A stretch of DNA of 7,978 nucleotides from Candidatus Acetothermia bacterium (GTDB lineage Bacteria > Bipolaricaulota > Bipolaricaulia > Bipolaricaulales > Bipolaricaulaceae), in NCBI GenBank assembly GCA_011057175.1, contig DSBZ01000187.1:1-7978 (forward strand), in the 5' to 3' direction. The notes beneath the pieces are model-generated. The model was not told the DNA's origin, did no database searches, and saw nothing but the letters and a program-made list of their open reading frames with translations. A program made the translations under genes and the position numbers. Position 1 is the first letter of the stretch. Each line of letters starts with the position of its first letter. This document shows, piece by piece, positions 1 through 7,085 of this stretch.

Positions 1-646
1 CACAGCTCGGGCAGGGGGACCTGGGCAGCTCGCCCACCCCGCCGCACTCCGGACAGACCCGCACGTTCACGAACATCCCGAACATCAAGGACTGCCGGTA
101 CTCGATCTCGCCCCGCCCCCGACAGGTGGGACAGGTGACGAGCCCCGTCCCTGGCGCGAGGCCCGACCCCCCGCAGCGGGAACAGGACCGGTAGCGGGCC
201 ACCGTCGCCCGAAGCTTGGCCCCGAACGCGGCATCCTCGAGCGAGAGCCGAATCCGGTACTCGAGATCCTCCCCGCGCTGCGCCCGCTCCGCACGCCGCC
301 GCGTGCGGACCCCCTCCCCGAAGAACATGCTGAACAGGTCCTCGAATGCTTGCCCCCCGAAGAACTCGCCGAACGCCTCCCGCGTCCGACGGAAGTCGCC
401 GCGGCCGAAATCGAACCCTTGCTCGGGCCCGGCGTGGCCGAACCGGTCGTACTGGGCGCGCTTCTGGGGGTCGGAGAGGACCTCGTACGCCTCGGCGATC
501 TTGCGGAACTTGCGTTCCGCTTCCTTCTTGTCCCCCTTGTACGTGTCGGGGTGGTATTCCTTGGCCAGGCGGCGGAACGCGCGCTTGATCTCCTCCGGCG
601 AGGCCTCGCGCTCCACACCGAGGGTCTGGTAGTAGTCCTGGGGCAA
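1..646 (-). CDS. dnaJ: Chaperone protein DnaJ (Hsp40), C-terminal part outside the window
   Basis: Co-chaperone that delivers unfolded clients to DnaK and stimulates its ATPase in the cytoplasm. The first 215 residues are visible. The J domain spans about residues 3-70 with the HPD motif at 32-34. A Gly/Phe-rich stretch follows (about 70-112). The zinc-binding region then starts: CSRCGGSG at 155-162, CPTCRGRG at 172-179, CPECGGVG at 198-205, and the first half of a fourth motif (CPSC, 212-215) at the window edge. This makes it a type I DnaJ. The start is TTG at 646: it is the only start codon placed correctly before the J domain, an in-frame TAA lies just upstream at 658-656, and AAGGAG stands 5 nt before it. 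Only 2 nt separate it from the dnaK stop, so translational coupling is likely. It is the last gene seen of the hrcA operon. The 26-residue step between zinc motifs 2 and 3 is longer than the 22 of E. coli, as I recall for many non-proteobacterial DnaJ proteins. Confidence 0.96.
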   Translation of the reverse strand, partial: MPQDYYQTLGVEREASPEEIKRAFRRLAKEYHPDTYKGDKKEAERKFRKIAEAYEVLSDPQKRAQYDRFGHAGPEQGFDFGRGDFRRTREAFGEFFGGQAFEDLFSMFFGEGVRTRRRAERAQRGEDLEYRIRLSLEDAAFGAKLRATVARYRSCSRCGGSGLAPGTGLVTCPTCRGRGEIEYRQSLMFGMFVNVRVCPECGGVGELPRSPCPSC

Positions 647-648
647 CG

Positions 649-2487
649 CTACTCCTTATCCTCCTTGTCGTAGGAGATGTAGTCGCCCTTGCCCGCGGAG
701 TCGCCGCTCGAGCTCGGCGTGGCCTGCCCCGCCCCCTGGTAGGCGAGCGCGGCGACCTCGCCGGCGAGCTTCTTCAGCTCCTCCATGGCGGCCCGGATCG
801 CCCCCGGCTCGGCCCGCCCCTCGATCTTCCCCCGGAGGGCCCGCATCGCCGCCTCGACCTCGCCCCTCTTGGCGGAGGGGACCTTGTCCCCGAGCTCGCC
901 GAGCGTCTTCTCCACCGCATGGAGGAGGGCGTCGGCCTGGTTCCTCGTCTCGGCCTCCTCCAGCCTCCGCCGGTCCTCCTCGGCGTGCTCCTCGGCCTCC
1001 CTCCTCATCCGCTCGATCTCCTCCGGGGTGAGGCGCGATGTCTCCTTGATCACGATCGAGTTCGACTTCCCCGTCGCCTTGTCCTTCGCCGTCACGTTGA
1101 GGATCCCATCAGCATCGATCGCGAACGTGACGTCGATCTGAGGGACGCCGCGCGGCGCAGGGGGGAGATCGGTGAGCTGGAACCGGCCCAAGCTCTTGTT
1201 GTCCGCCGCCATCTTCCGCTCCCCCTGGAGGACGTGGATCTCGACCTGGGTCTGGAAGTCCTCGGCCGTGGTGAACGTCTTCGTGCGCTCGACGGGGATC
1301 GTCGTGTTGCGCTCGATCAAGGGGGTCGCGACCCCGCCGAGGGTCTCGATGGACAGGGTGAGGGGGGTCACGTCGAGGAGGACGAGGGACTGCATATCGC
1401 CGGCCAGCACCGCGGCCTGGATCGCCGCCCCGAGGGCCACCACCTCGTCGGGGTTGATGTCCTTGTTCACCTTCGCCTTCCCGAACTTCGCCGCCACAAG
1501 CTCCTGGACCTTGGGGATGCGGGTCGAGCCGCCCACGAGGACGACCTGGTCGATCGCCGCCGGGGAGAGGTTCGCCGCGGCGAGGGCGTTGTCCACCGTG
1601 CGCATCGTCTTCTCCAGAAGGTCGGAGATCATCGCCTCGAACTTGGCCCGGGTGAGAGTCCGCTCGAGGTGCTTGGGACCGCGGGCATCGGCCGTGAGGT
1701 AGGGAAGCGAGACCCGGGCCTCCATGCGGCTGGAGAGCTCCTTCTTCGCCGCCTCGGCCGCGTCCCCCAGCCGCTGCATCGCTTGGGGATCCCCACGGAC
1801 ATCGATCCCCGTGTCCGCCTTGAACTCGGAGGCGAGCCAGTCCACGATCCGCCGGTCGAAGTCGTCGCCTCCGAGCTGGGTGTCCCCGTCCGTGGCCACG
1901 ACCTCGAACACCCCCTCCCCGATGTCGAGGATCGACACGTCGAACGTCCCTCCCCCGAGGTCGTAGACGAGGATCCTCTGCTCCTTGCCCTTGTCCAGCC
2001 CGTACGCCAGTGCCGCTGCCGTCGGCTCGTTGATGATCCGCAGGACCTCCAGGCCCGCGATCTTCCCCGCGTCCTTCGTCGCCTGGCGCTGGAGGTTGTT
2101 GAAGTACGCCGGAACGGTGATCACGGCCTTGGTGATCTTCGTCCCGAGGAGCTCCTCCGCGTCGCGCTTGATCTTCTGGAGGATGAACGCCGAGATCTGC
2201 TCCGGCGTGTACTCCTCCTCCCGCCCGTTGCGCATCACCCGGAACCGCCAGTCCGTGCCCATCTTCCGCTTCACGGAGAGCACGGTGCGGGTCGGGTTGA
2301 GGACCGCCTGACGCCGGGCGAGCTGCCCGACGAGGATCTCCCCCCCCTCGGAAAACGCCACCGCCGAAGGGGTGATCCTTTCCCCTTCCGCATTCAAGAG
2401 CACTTCGGGCCGGCCACCGCGCACGAGCGCCCCGCAGGAGAACGTCGTGCCGAGGTCGATCCCGATCACCTTTTCCTTGTCCGTCAT
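649..2487 (-). CDS. dnaK: Chaperone protein DnaK (Hsp70)
   Basis: ATP-driven cytoplasmic Hsp70 of 612 residues, a normal length. The nucleotide-binding domain (about 1-365) shows the phosphate-1 motif [11 protein letters not shown] (8-18), [12 protein letters not shown] (152-163), the phosphate-2 motif [13 protein letters not shown] (175-187) and the adenosine motif [11 protein letters not shown] (316-326). The hydrophobic interdomain linker VLLDVTPL is at 369-376, followed by the beta-sandwich substrate domain to about 485 and a charged helical lid. The lobe-I segment between residues 40 and 110 lacks the roughly 21-24 residue insert of E. coli-type DnaK, so this is the short form found in Gram-positives and several deep lineages. 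The C-terminus ends [12 protein letters not shown] rather than the more usual DYEVVDEDK-like tail. The ATG at 2487 overlaps the grpE TGA as ATGA and is preceded by AGGAGGTG. Expression should follow the HrcA/CIRCE operator upstream of hrcA. Confidence 0.98.
   Translation of the reverse strand: MTDKEKVIGIDLGTTFSCGALVRGGRPEVLLNAEGERITPSAVAFSEGGEILVGQLARRQAVLNPTRTVLSVKRKMGTDWRFRVMRNGREEEYTPEQISAFILQKIKRDAEELLGTKITKAVITVPAYFNNLQRQATKDAGKIAGLEVLRIINEPTAAALAYGLDKGKEQRILVYDLGGGTFDVSILDIGEGVFEVVATDGDTQLGGDDFDRRIVDWLASEFKADTGIDVRGDPQAMQRLGDAAEAAKKELSSRMEARVSLPYLTADARGPKHLERTLTRAKFEAMISDLLEKTMRTVDNALAAANLSPAAIDQVVLVGGSTRIPKVQELVAAKFGKAKVNKDINPDEVVALGAAIQAAVLAGDMQSLVLLDVTPLTLSIETLGGVATPLIERNTTIPVERTKTFTTAEDFQTQVEIHVLQGERKMAADNKSLGRFQLTDLPPAPRGVPQIDVTFAIDADGILNVTAKDKATGKSNSIVIKETSRLTPEEIERMRREAEEHAEEDRRRLEEAETRNQADALLHAVEKTLGELGDKVPSAKRGEVEAAMRALRGKIEGRAEPGAIRAAMEELKKLAGEVAALAYQGAGQATPSSSGDSAGKGDYISYDKEDKE
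652..657 (-). promoter_or_regulatory. Ribosome binding site that fixes the dnaJ TTG start
   Basis: AAGGAG reads on the minus strand from 657 to 652, inside the last codons of dnaK, 5 nt before the TTG at 646. It supports the non-ATG start of dnaJ and places initiation of dnaJ on ribosomes finishing dnaK. Confidence 0.8.
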
Positions 2488-2990
2488 GTCGCAACACCTC
2501 CTCTCCCCAAGCTCACCTTCACCTTGGCCGGTCGGATCACGCGCCCCGCGCGCAGGAAGCCGCGCTCGAACTCGGCCAGGATCACGTTCTTCTCCCGATC
2601 CGACTCCTCAGCGAGGAGGGCCTCGTGGTAGAGCGGATCAAACGCCTTGCCCACCGAGTCGTACCCCTCGCACCCCAGGCGCCGCAGCGCCTCCTCGACG
2701 AGCCCCATGAGCTGGGCCAGCGCGTGGCGGAGCTCGCTCTCCTCGCCGGCGTGGGCATCGAGGGCCCGCTGGAGGGCGTCGTACACGGGGAGGAGGGCGC
2801 GTGCTGCCTCATCCCACGCCCTCTCGCGGAGGATCTCCCGCTCGCGGGCGACCGCTTTGCGGTAGTTGTCGAAGTCCGCCGCCAGCCGGACGAGATCCGA
2901 CCGCAGGCGCCCGATCTCGTCGGGCGAGACGCCCGTCTCCACCGCAGCTCCCTCATCGGCAACCCGTGGCTCGTCACGCTCTTCGGTCAT
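2484..2990 (-). CDS. grpE: Nucleotide exchange factor GrpE
   Basis: Dimeric exchange factor that releases ADP from DnaK and so resets the chaperone cycle. It has 168 residues. An acidic, probably disordered N-terminus (1-22) precedes a long helix/coiled coil (about 23-60, containing DFDNYRK at 39-45), a four-helix-bundle region, and the C-terminal beta domain carrying the family signature: FDPLYHEAL at 117-125 followed by [13 protein letters not shown] at 148-160. The frame is open upstream to 3083, but those codons lie within hrcA and encode nothing GrpE-like. ATG 2990 has a strong AGGAGG just upstream, overlaps the hrcA TGA as ATGA and gives the normal family length. Gene order hrcA-grpE-dnaK-dnaJ is the classic Gram-positive-like arrangement and supports joint control by HrcA. 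Confidence 0.96.
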   Translation of the reverse strand: MTEERDEPRVADEGAAVETGVSPDEIGRLRSDLVRLAADFDNYRKAVAREREILRERAWDEAARALLPVYDALQRALDAHAGEESELRHALAQLMGLVEEALRRLGCEGYDSVGKAFDPLYHEALLAEESDREKNVILAEFERGFLRAGRVIRPAKVKVSLGRGGVAT

Positions 2991-4024
2991 CCCTCCTCCT
3001 TTCCCGACCCGGCGGCAAGGATCGCCCCCAGCCGGCCGGCAACGTACCGGGCCGCGGAGAACGCGCGGGCGTAGTCCATCCACAACGGGCCCACCACCCC
3101 CACCACCCCGCTTCCGGCCAGGTACGGGGCAGCGACGAGGCTCAGGTCCTCAAGCTCGGGGACCGAGCCGTCACCCACGTGAACAGCGATCCCCGCCTCC
3201 CGGCCCTCCCTCAGCCGATGGACGAGCGCGGCGAACGCCTGCTCCTCCTCCAGCAACCGGAGCAGGGCCTGCCCCCGCGCGAGCGCCCACTCCGGCGAGC
3301 GCACGGCGAGCTCCGCGAGGAGGTGGGGCCACCCCTCGACGTACACCCTCCGCTCCGGTTCCCCTTCCGCCAGCCCGCGCAGGATCGCCAGCGCGCCCAG
3401 GGCGGCCCGGCTGTGCCAGCCGTCGGGAAACGGCTGGTCGGGGAGGGGGGAATCGGCGAGGGTATGTTCCCGAAGCCAACGGCAGAGGAAGGCCTCCGCC
3501 TCGGAGAGCTCATCGGGCTCCAGATCGAGGTCGAGGGATACGAACCGCGATTCGACCGCCCCCAGCTCGGACAGGGTCACCACGAGCACCGTGGATGGGC
3601 CCACCCGGCGCGCGATGAGCGTGTTCAAACGCGCCTCGTGCCGCGGCGGGGGGACGACGAGCCCGAGCGCCCGCGTCATCGCCGCCAGCACGGTCGCGGT
3701 GCGGCGAAAGAGGTCGGGAAGGAGCCCCGGCTCCACCTCCTGGCGCTCCGCCGGGACGGAGGGGTTCCCCTCCCCGAGCTCGGCCACATCGAGCAGCCAC
3801 TCCGCGAAGAACCGGAACCCGCGTGCCGTGGGGACGCGCCCCGCCGAGGGATACGGCTTGTAGAGGTACCCCTCCCCCTCCAACGCGAGGAGCTCGCTGC
3901 GGATCGTAGCCGAACTGAACCGGTGCCGGTACGCGGTCGCCAGCTGCCGCGACGAGACGGGCTGGCGGGTCCGGATGTACCGGTCCACGACCTCCACGAG
4001 AAGCTGCGCCCGTCGCCCATGCAC
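2987..4024 (-). CDS. hrcA: Heat-inducible transcription repressor HrcA
   Basis: Repressor that binds CIRCE and shuts off its own heat-shock operon. It is known in other bacteria to need GroEL for activity. It has 345 residues, a normal size. The winged-helix DNA-binding domain is at about 1-75, with PVSSRQLA (22-29), the recognition region FSSATIRSELLALEGEGYL (36-54) and the family-typical SAGRVPTARGFRFF (60-73). The dimerisation/inserted domain follows, and the C-terminal hallmark is GPLWMDYARA (312-321). The usual form of that hallmark is GPTRMDY, so the Arg is replaced by Trp here. The start is GTG at 4024, with an in-frame TAA immediately before it (4027-4025) and a Shine-Dalgarno AAGGTGGTGA ending 7 nt upstream. 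The stop overlaps the grpE start. A CIRCE operator abuts the start codon, so autoregulation is expected. Confidence 0.96.
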   Translation of the reverse strand: MHGRRAQLLVEVVDRYIRTRQPVSSRQLATAYRHRFSSATIRSELLALEGEGYLYKPYPSAGRVPTARGFRFFAEWLLDVAELGEGNPSVPAERQEVEPGLLPDLFRRTATVLAAMTRALGLVVPPPRHEARLNTLIARRVGPSTVLVVTLSELGAVESRFVSLDLDLEPDELSEAEAFLCRWLREHTLADSPLPDQPFPDGWHSRAALGALAILRGLAEGEPERRVYVEGWPHLLAELAVRSPEWALARGQALLRLLEEEQAFAALVHRLREGREAGIAVHVGDGSVPELEDLSLVAAPYLAGSGVVGVVGPLWMDYARAFSAARYVAGRLGAILAAGSGKEEG

Positions 4025-4051
4025 TTAGCACTCACCACCTTGGACTGCTAG
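4025..4051 (-). promoter_or_regulatory. CIRCE operator for HrcA
   Basis: On the plus strand this reads TTAGCACTC, 9 nt, GACTGCTAG. The consensus CIRCE is TTAGCACTC-N9-GAGTGCTAA, so one arm is perfect (the one next to hrcA) and the other has 7 of 9 matches. It ends directly at the hrcA GTG (4024) and begins 4 nt after the -10 box at 4061-4056. The spacer plus the perfect arm contain AAGGTGGTGA (4041-4032), the hrcA Shine-Dalgarno. Bound HrcA would therefore cover the transcription start and the DNA encoding the ribosome site. Confidence 0.93.
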
Positions 4052-4055
4052 GTCG

Positions 4056-4083
4056 ATGATAGGCCGTCCGCCCCGAAGTTCAA
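4056..4083 (-). promoter_or_regulatory. Sigma70-like promoter of the hrcA-grpE-dnaK-dnaJ operon
   Basis: In the 71-bp gap between secA and hrcA the minus strand carries TTGAAC (4083-4078; 4 of 6 to TTGACA), a 16-bp spacer, and TATCAT (4061-4056; 5 of 6 to TATAAT). Transcription would start near 4049, inside the CIRCE, giving a leader of about 25 nt. Its placement immediately before the operator is what is expected of a CIRCE-controlled promoter. Confidence 0.65.
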
Positions 4084-4095
4084 GGTGGGGAGGGG

Positions 4096-6843
4096 TTACT
4101 TCTTGCCGTGGCAGTGCTTGTACTTCTTGCCCGAGCCGCAGGGGCAGGGATCGTTCCGGCCGACCTTGCGCTCCCCCTTCGCCCCTCCGCGGGCCGGGCC
4201 CCGTGCCGGTCCGGCGGTGGTGGAAACGGCGCTCATCGCGGGAGCCCGTGCCGGGGAAGGCTCGGTGCGCACGGCGAGGCGGGGGTTGAGGAGGAACCGC
4301 AGCGCCTCCTCCTCGGCGCGCAGCACCATCTCCTGGAACAGGCGGTGGGCCTCGCGCTTGAACTCGACGAGGGGGTCCGTCCCTCCGTAGGCGCGGAGGC
4401 CGATCCCCTCCCGCACCTCGTCGAGCTCCAAGAGGTGCTGGCGCCAGTTCTCGTCCATCGTGCGGAGGAGCACCATCCGGGCGATCAAGGGGAAGTGGGG
4501 GGAGAGGCGTGCCCACTGGAGGTCGAGCTGGGACCGCAGGAGATCGCCCACTGCCCCCTGGAGCTCCTCCCTCCGCCCCGGGGAGAGGTCGCGGGGCGGG
4601 TTCGCGCACACCTGCCCCAGCTCGCGCTCCAGGGCGCGGAGGTCCCACCCCTCGAGCGAGGGACCCGGGGCGTAGCGGTCGACGAGGATCTCCCCGTACT
4701 CGCTGACCATCTCCGTGAGGTGGGCCCGCAACGCCTCGTCGTCCGGGGCCTCCCCCGCCTCGGGCAGCAAGAACCGCTCCCGCAGGGCGTACACGGCCTC
4801 CCGTTGCCGCGCCATGATCTCGTCGTACTCCAGGAGCCGCTTTCGGATCTCGAAGTTCCGCTCCTCGACCCGCTTTTGGGCGCGGCGGATCGAGCGGGTG
4901 AGGAGGTCGTGGGTGATCGCCTCCCCCTCCTTGACCCCCAGCCGCTCCATCAGCGTGGCGAGCCGCTCCCCGCCGAAGATGCGGAGGAGGTCGTCCTCCA
5001 GGGAGAGGAAGAACTGGCTCGAGCCGGGGTCGCCCTGGCGCCCGGAGCGGCCGGCGAGTTGGTCGTCGATCCGTCGCGCCTCGTGGCGCTGGAACCCGAG
5101 CACGGCGAGGCCCCCCCGCTTGATCGCGCCCTCCCACTCCTCGGCCCGGAACGGGCGGCCCACCTCGGCGCACCACTCCCGGATCCGGGCCAGGGCCGCC
5201 TTCACGTAGCCCGGGTCGCGGGCCTCGGTCACGATCCTCTCCCGCTCCGCCGCGGCCTCGGCCCGGTACTGCGCGAGGAGCTCCCGGTACCTCTCCGGCT
5301 CCGCGTCCGGGTCGGCCTCGGCCCGGGCGCGGGCCTCGGGGTTCCCCCCGAGCACGATGTCCGTCCCCCGGCCGGCCATGTTCGTGGCGATCGTGATCGC
5401 CCCCGCTCGCCCGGCCTGGGCGATGATCTGGGCCTCCTTCTCGTGGTACTTGGCGTTGAGGACCTGGTGCGGGAGGCCGCGCTTCCTGAGGAGCCGGGAG
5501 AGGTCCTCCGAGTCCTCGATCGACGTCGTCCCGATCAAGACCGGCCTCCCTTCCTTGTGGAGCCGCTCCACCTCGTCGGCCATCGCCTCGAACTTCCCCT
5601 TCTTCGTGCGGTAGATGACGTCGGGGAGGGCCTCCCGGATCAGGGGGCGGTTGGTGGGGATCTGGACGACGTCGAGGCCGTAGATCTCCTTGAACTCGTC
5701 CTCCTCCGTCTTCGCCGTGCCCGTCATCCCGGCGAGGCCCCGGTAGAGGCGAAAGTAGTGCTGGAGCGTGATCTGGGCCAGGGTCTGGCTCTCCCGCTGC
5801 ACGGGGAGGTTCTCTTTCGCCTCGATCGCCTGATGGAGCCCGCCCGAGTAGCGGCGGTCGGGCATGAGCCTCCCCGTGAACTCGTCGACGATGACCACCC
5901 GGCCGTCCTTCACGATGTACTCCCGGTCGCGGTGGAAGAACATCCGTGCCCGGAGCGCGGTCTCCAGGTGGTAGCGGGCCGTGGTCGCCCGTGGATCGGC
6001 GATGTTATCGAATTTCAGGATCCGCTCGGCCTTCGCCCATCCGGCCTCAGTGAGGGAGAGGCGCTTGTGCTCCTCGTTCACCTCGAAGTCCTCCCCCGGC
6101 TGGAAGAGCTTGGCGAGCCGGGCGAAATCGCGGTACTGGCGGGCCGTGTCCGCGGTGGGACCGGAGATGATGAGCGGCGTCCGGGCCTCGTCGATCAAGA
6201 TGTTGTCGATCTCGTCCACGATCGCGTAGTCCAACGGGCCCTGCACCATCTGGGACCGGCTGGCGACCATGTGGTCGCGGAGGTAGTCGAACCCGAACTG
6301 GGCGTTCGTCCCGTAGAGGATGTCGCAGGCGTAGGCGGCGCGCCGCTCGTCGGGCGGGGTCGTCTCCTGCAGCAGCCCCACCGTGAGGCCCATGAACTCG
6401 TACACGGGCCCCATCCAGCCCCGGTCGCGGCGGGCGAGGTAATCGTTCACGGTGACGATGTGGACCTTGCCCACGAGGGCATTGAGGTACGCGGGCATCG
6501 TCGCGACGAGGGTTTTCCCCTCCCCGGTCTTCATCTCCGCGATCCGGCGCTGGTGGAGGACGATCGCCCCCATCACCTGGACGTCGAACGGGCGAAGCCC
6601 GATCGTGCGGGCCGCCGCCTCGCGCACGCAGGCGAACGCCTCCGGCAGGAGGTCGTCCGGGGTCTCCCCGGAGGCGAGGCGGGCCCGGAACTCGTCGGTC
6701 TTGGCGCGGAGCTCCTCGTCGGGGAGGGGGGCGACCTTCTCCGCCCACCCGTTCACCTCCTTCACGATCGGGAGGAGCTTCCGCAGGCGTTGCTCGTTCG
6801 TCTGGCCGAACAGGAACTCGAGCCCGCGCCGAAGGGAAGGCAT
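4096..6843 (-). CDS. secA: Protein translocase ATPase SecA
   Basis: Motor ATPase that pushes preproteins through SecYEG at the cytoplasmic membrane. It has 915 residues. Visible parts in order: N-terminal helix with LFGQTNEQRLRKL (11-23); Walker A MKTGEGKT (105-112); NDYLARRD (133-140); Walker B/DEAD-like DEID (210-213) followed by NILIDEARTPLIISG; preprotein cross-linking domain; GMTGTAKTE (372-380); IPTNRP (395-400); second ATPase lobe with NMAGRGTDIVLGGNPE (488-503) and RRIDDQLAGRSGRQGDPGSS (590-609); helical scaffold and wing; a low-complexity Ala/Pro/Arg linker (about 860-893); and the zinc tail with C900, C902, C911 and H912. A 73-residue charged helical insert (504-576) lies in the second lobe; comparable inserts occur in other lineages. 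ATG 6843 is chosen because it starts the normal SecA N-terminus. The frame continues to a TTG at 6879, but that codon belongs to the -35 box of a likely promoter. No well-placed Shine-Dalgarno precedes the ATG. Confidence 0.97.
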   Translation of the reverse strand: MPSLRRGLEFLFGQTNEQRLRKLLPIVKEVNGWAEKVAPLPDEELRAKTDEFRARLASGETPDDLLPEAFACVREAAARTIGLRPFDVQVMGAIVLHQRRIAEMKTGEGKTLVATMPAYLNALVGKVHIVTVNDYLARRDRGWMGPVYEFMGLTVGLLQETTPPDERRAAYACDILYGTNAQFGFDYLRDHMVASRSQMVQGPLDYAIVDEIDNILIDEARTPLIISGPTADTARQYRDFARLAKLFQPGEDFEVNEEHKRLSLTEAGWAKAERILKFDNIADPRATTARYHLETALRARMFFHRDREYIVKDGRVVIVDEFTGRLMPDRRYSGGLHQAIEAKENLPVQRESQTLAQITLQHYFRLYRGLAGMTGTAKTEEDEFKEIYGLDVVQIPTNRPLIREALPDVIYRTKKGKFEAMADEVERLHKEGRPVLIGTTSIEDSEDLSRLLRKRGLPHQVLNAKYHEKEAQIIAQAGRAGAITIATNMAGRGTDIVLGGNPEARARAEADPDAEPERYRELLAQYRAEAAAERERIVTEARDPGYVKAALARIREWCAEVGRPFRAEEWEGAIKRGGLAVLGFQRHEARRIDDQLAGRSGRQGDPGSSQFFLSLEDDLLRIFGGERLATLMERLGVKEGEAITHDLLTRSIRRAQKRVEERNFEIRKRLLEYDEIMARQREAVYALRERFLLPEAGEAPDDEALRAHLTEMVSEYGEILVDRYAPGPSLEGWDLRALERELGQVCANPPRDLSPGRREELQGAVGDLLRSQLDLQWARLSPHFPLIARMVLLRTMDENWRQHLLELDEVREGIGLRAYGGTDPLVEFKREAHRLFQEMVLRAEEEALRFLLNPRLAVRTEPSPARAPAMSAVSTTAGPARGPARGGAKGERKVGRNDPCPCGSGKKYKHCHGKK

Positions 6844-6850
6844 GAACAAG

Positions 6851-6879
6851 ACTATACGGCCCCTCCGGAGGGGCCGCAA
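6851..6879 (-). promoter_or_regulatory. Probable secA promoter, close to leaderless
   Basis: The minus strand reads TTGCGG (6879-6874), a 17-bp spacer, then TATAGT (6856-6851; 5 of 6 to TATAAT), followed by CTTGTTC and the secA ATG. With only 7 nt between the -10 box and the start codon, the predicted +1 falls on or within a base or two of the A of ATG. The nearest Shine-Dalgarno-like sequence (GGAGGGG) is about 18 nt away and would not be transcribed from this promoter. The spacing fit is very good, but the inference rests on sequence alone. Confidence 0.6.
6857..6876. repeat. Perfect 20-bp palindrome in the secA promoter spacer
   Basis: The half-site CGGCCCCTCC is followed immediately by its exact reverse complement. 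The palindrome fills the whole 17-bp spacer and the last three bases of the proposed -35 box, touching the -10 box. It could be an operator for a dimeric regulator. If transcribed from an upstream promoter, it could instead form a hairpin (8 bp, 4-nt loop) that hides GGAGGGG. Which of these applies cannot be told from the sequence. Confidence 0.7.
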
Positions 6880-6924
6880 CCGGCCGCGGCCCGTCGCCGG
6901 AAGGGCCGAGCCGCCGCTGGGGAA

Positions 6925-6953
6925 GGCCGCCGCAGACGAGCTGCGACGCTACA
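6925..6953 (-). repeat. REP-like hairpin, copy 1 (GTAG foot)
   Basis: On the minus strand: GTAG (6952-6949), stem arm CGTCGCAG (6948-6941), loop CTCGT (6940-6936), stem arm CTGCGGCG (6935-6928; one G-U pair). It matches the copy at 7027-7055 in inverted orientation at 24 of 29 positions. Several differences are compensatory or keep the pairing. It lies in the 242-bp noncoding gap between the SLH gene and secA. Confidence 0.7.
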
Positions 6954-6986
6954 ACCCCCGCGTTCCGTTGGCGGTTCGGGAACGGC

Positions 6987-7010
6987 GGGCGGACACGAGG
7001 TCCGCCCTAC
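6987..7010 (-). repeat. REP-like hairpin, copy 2 (GTAG foot)
   Basis: On the minus strand: GTAG (7010-7007), stem GGCGGAC (7006-7000), loop CTCGT (6999-6995), perfect stem partner GTCCGCC (6994-6988). The base at 6987 can pair with the last G of GTAG for an eighth pair. The loop is identical to copy 1 although the stem is entirely different. Confidence 0.75.
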
Positions 7011-7026
7011 GAAGCCTCCGCCCCGC

Positions 7027-7055
7027 TGTAGCGTCGGAGCTCCTCCCCGACGGCC
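7027..7055 (+). repeat. REP-like hairpin, copy 3 (GTAG foot, inverted)
   Basis: On the plus strand: GTAG (7028-7031), CGTCGGAG, loop CTCCT (7040-7044), CCCCGACG (7045-7052), with one A-C mismatch in the stem. It is inverted relative to copies 1 and 2. With copy 1 it forms a 29-bp imperfect inverted repeat enclosing 73 bp. Confidence 0.7.
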
Positions 7056-7075
7056 CGAGGGGGGACCGCGGGCCG
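7051..7075 (-). terminator. GC-rich hairpin just after the SLH gene; possible terminator
   Basis: A 7-bp perfect stem (CGGCCCG with CGGGCCG) encloses an 11-nt loop, beginning 10 nt after the SLH stop codon. There is no U-tract after it, so an intrinsic terminator is uncertain. Stabilisation of the mRNA 3' end is equally possible. Its far arm shares bases 7051-7052 with the REP-like copy 3, so the two folds compete. Confidence 0.3.
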
Positions 7076-7085
7076 CGAGAGCCCC

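Noticed and set aside
2991..3083. Upstream start extending GrpE by 31 residues
   Set aside because: It lies wholly inside hrcA in another frame. ATG 2990 has a strong ribosome site and the ATGA overlap typical of this operon.
4018..4020. ATG close to the hrcA start
   Set aside because: It is out of frame with hrcA. The HrcA frame requires the GTG at 4024.
6844..6879. Upstream TTG extension of SecA by 12 residues
   Set aside because: The extension encodes the palindrome and promoter spacer, has no homology to SecA N-termini and no Shine-Dalgarno. ATG 6843 starts the expected N-terminal helix.
6961..6984. Further inverted repeat (CGTTCC with GGAACG) beside the REP-like hairpins
   Set aside because: It has a 6-bp core with an 11-12 nt loop, no GTAG foot and no CTCNT loop; in such GC-rich DNA it may be chance.
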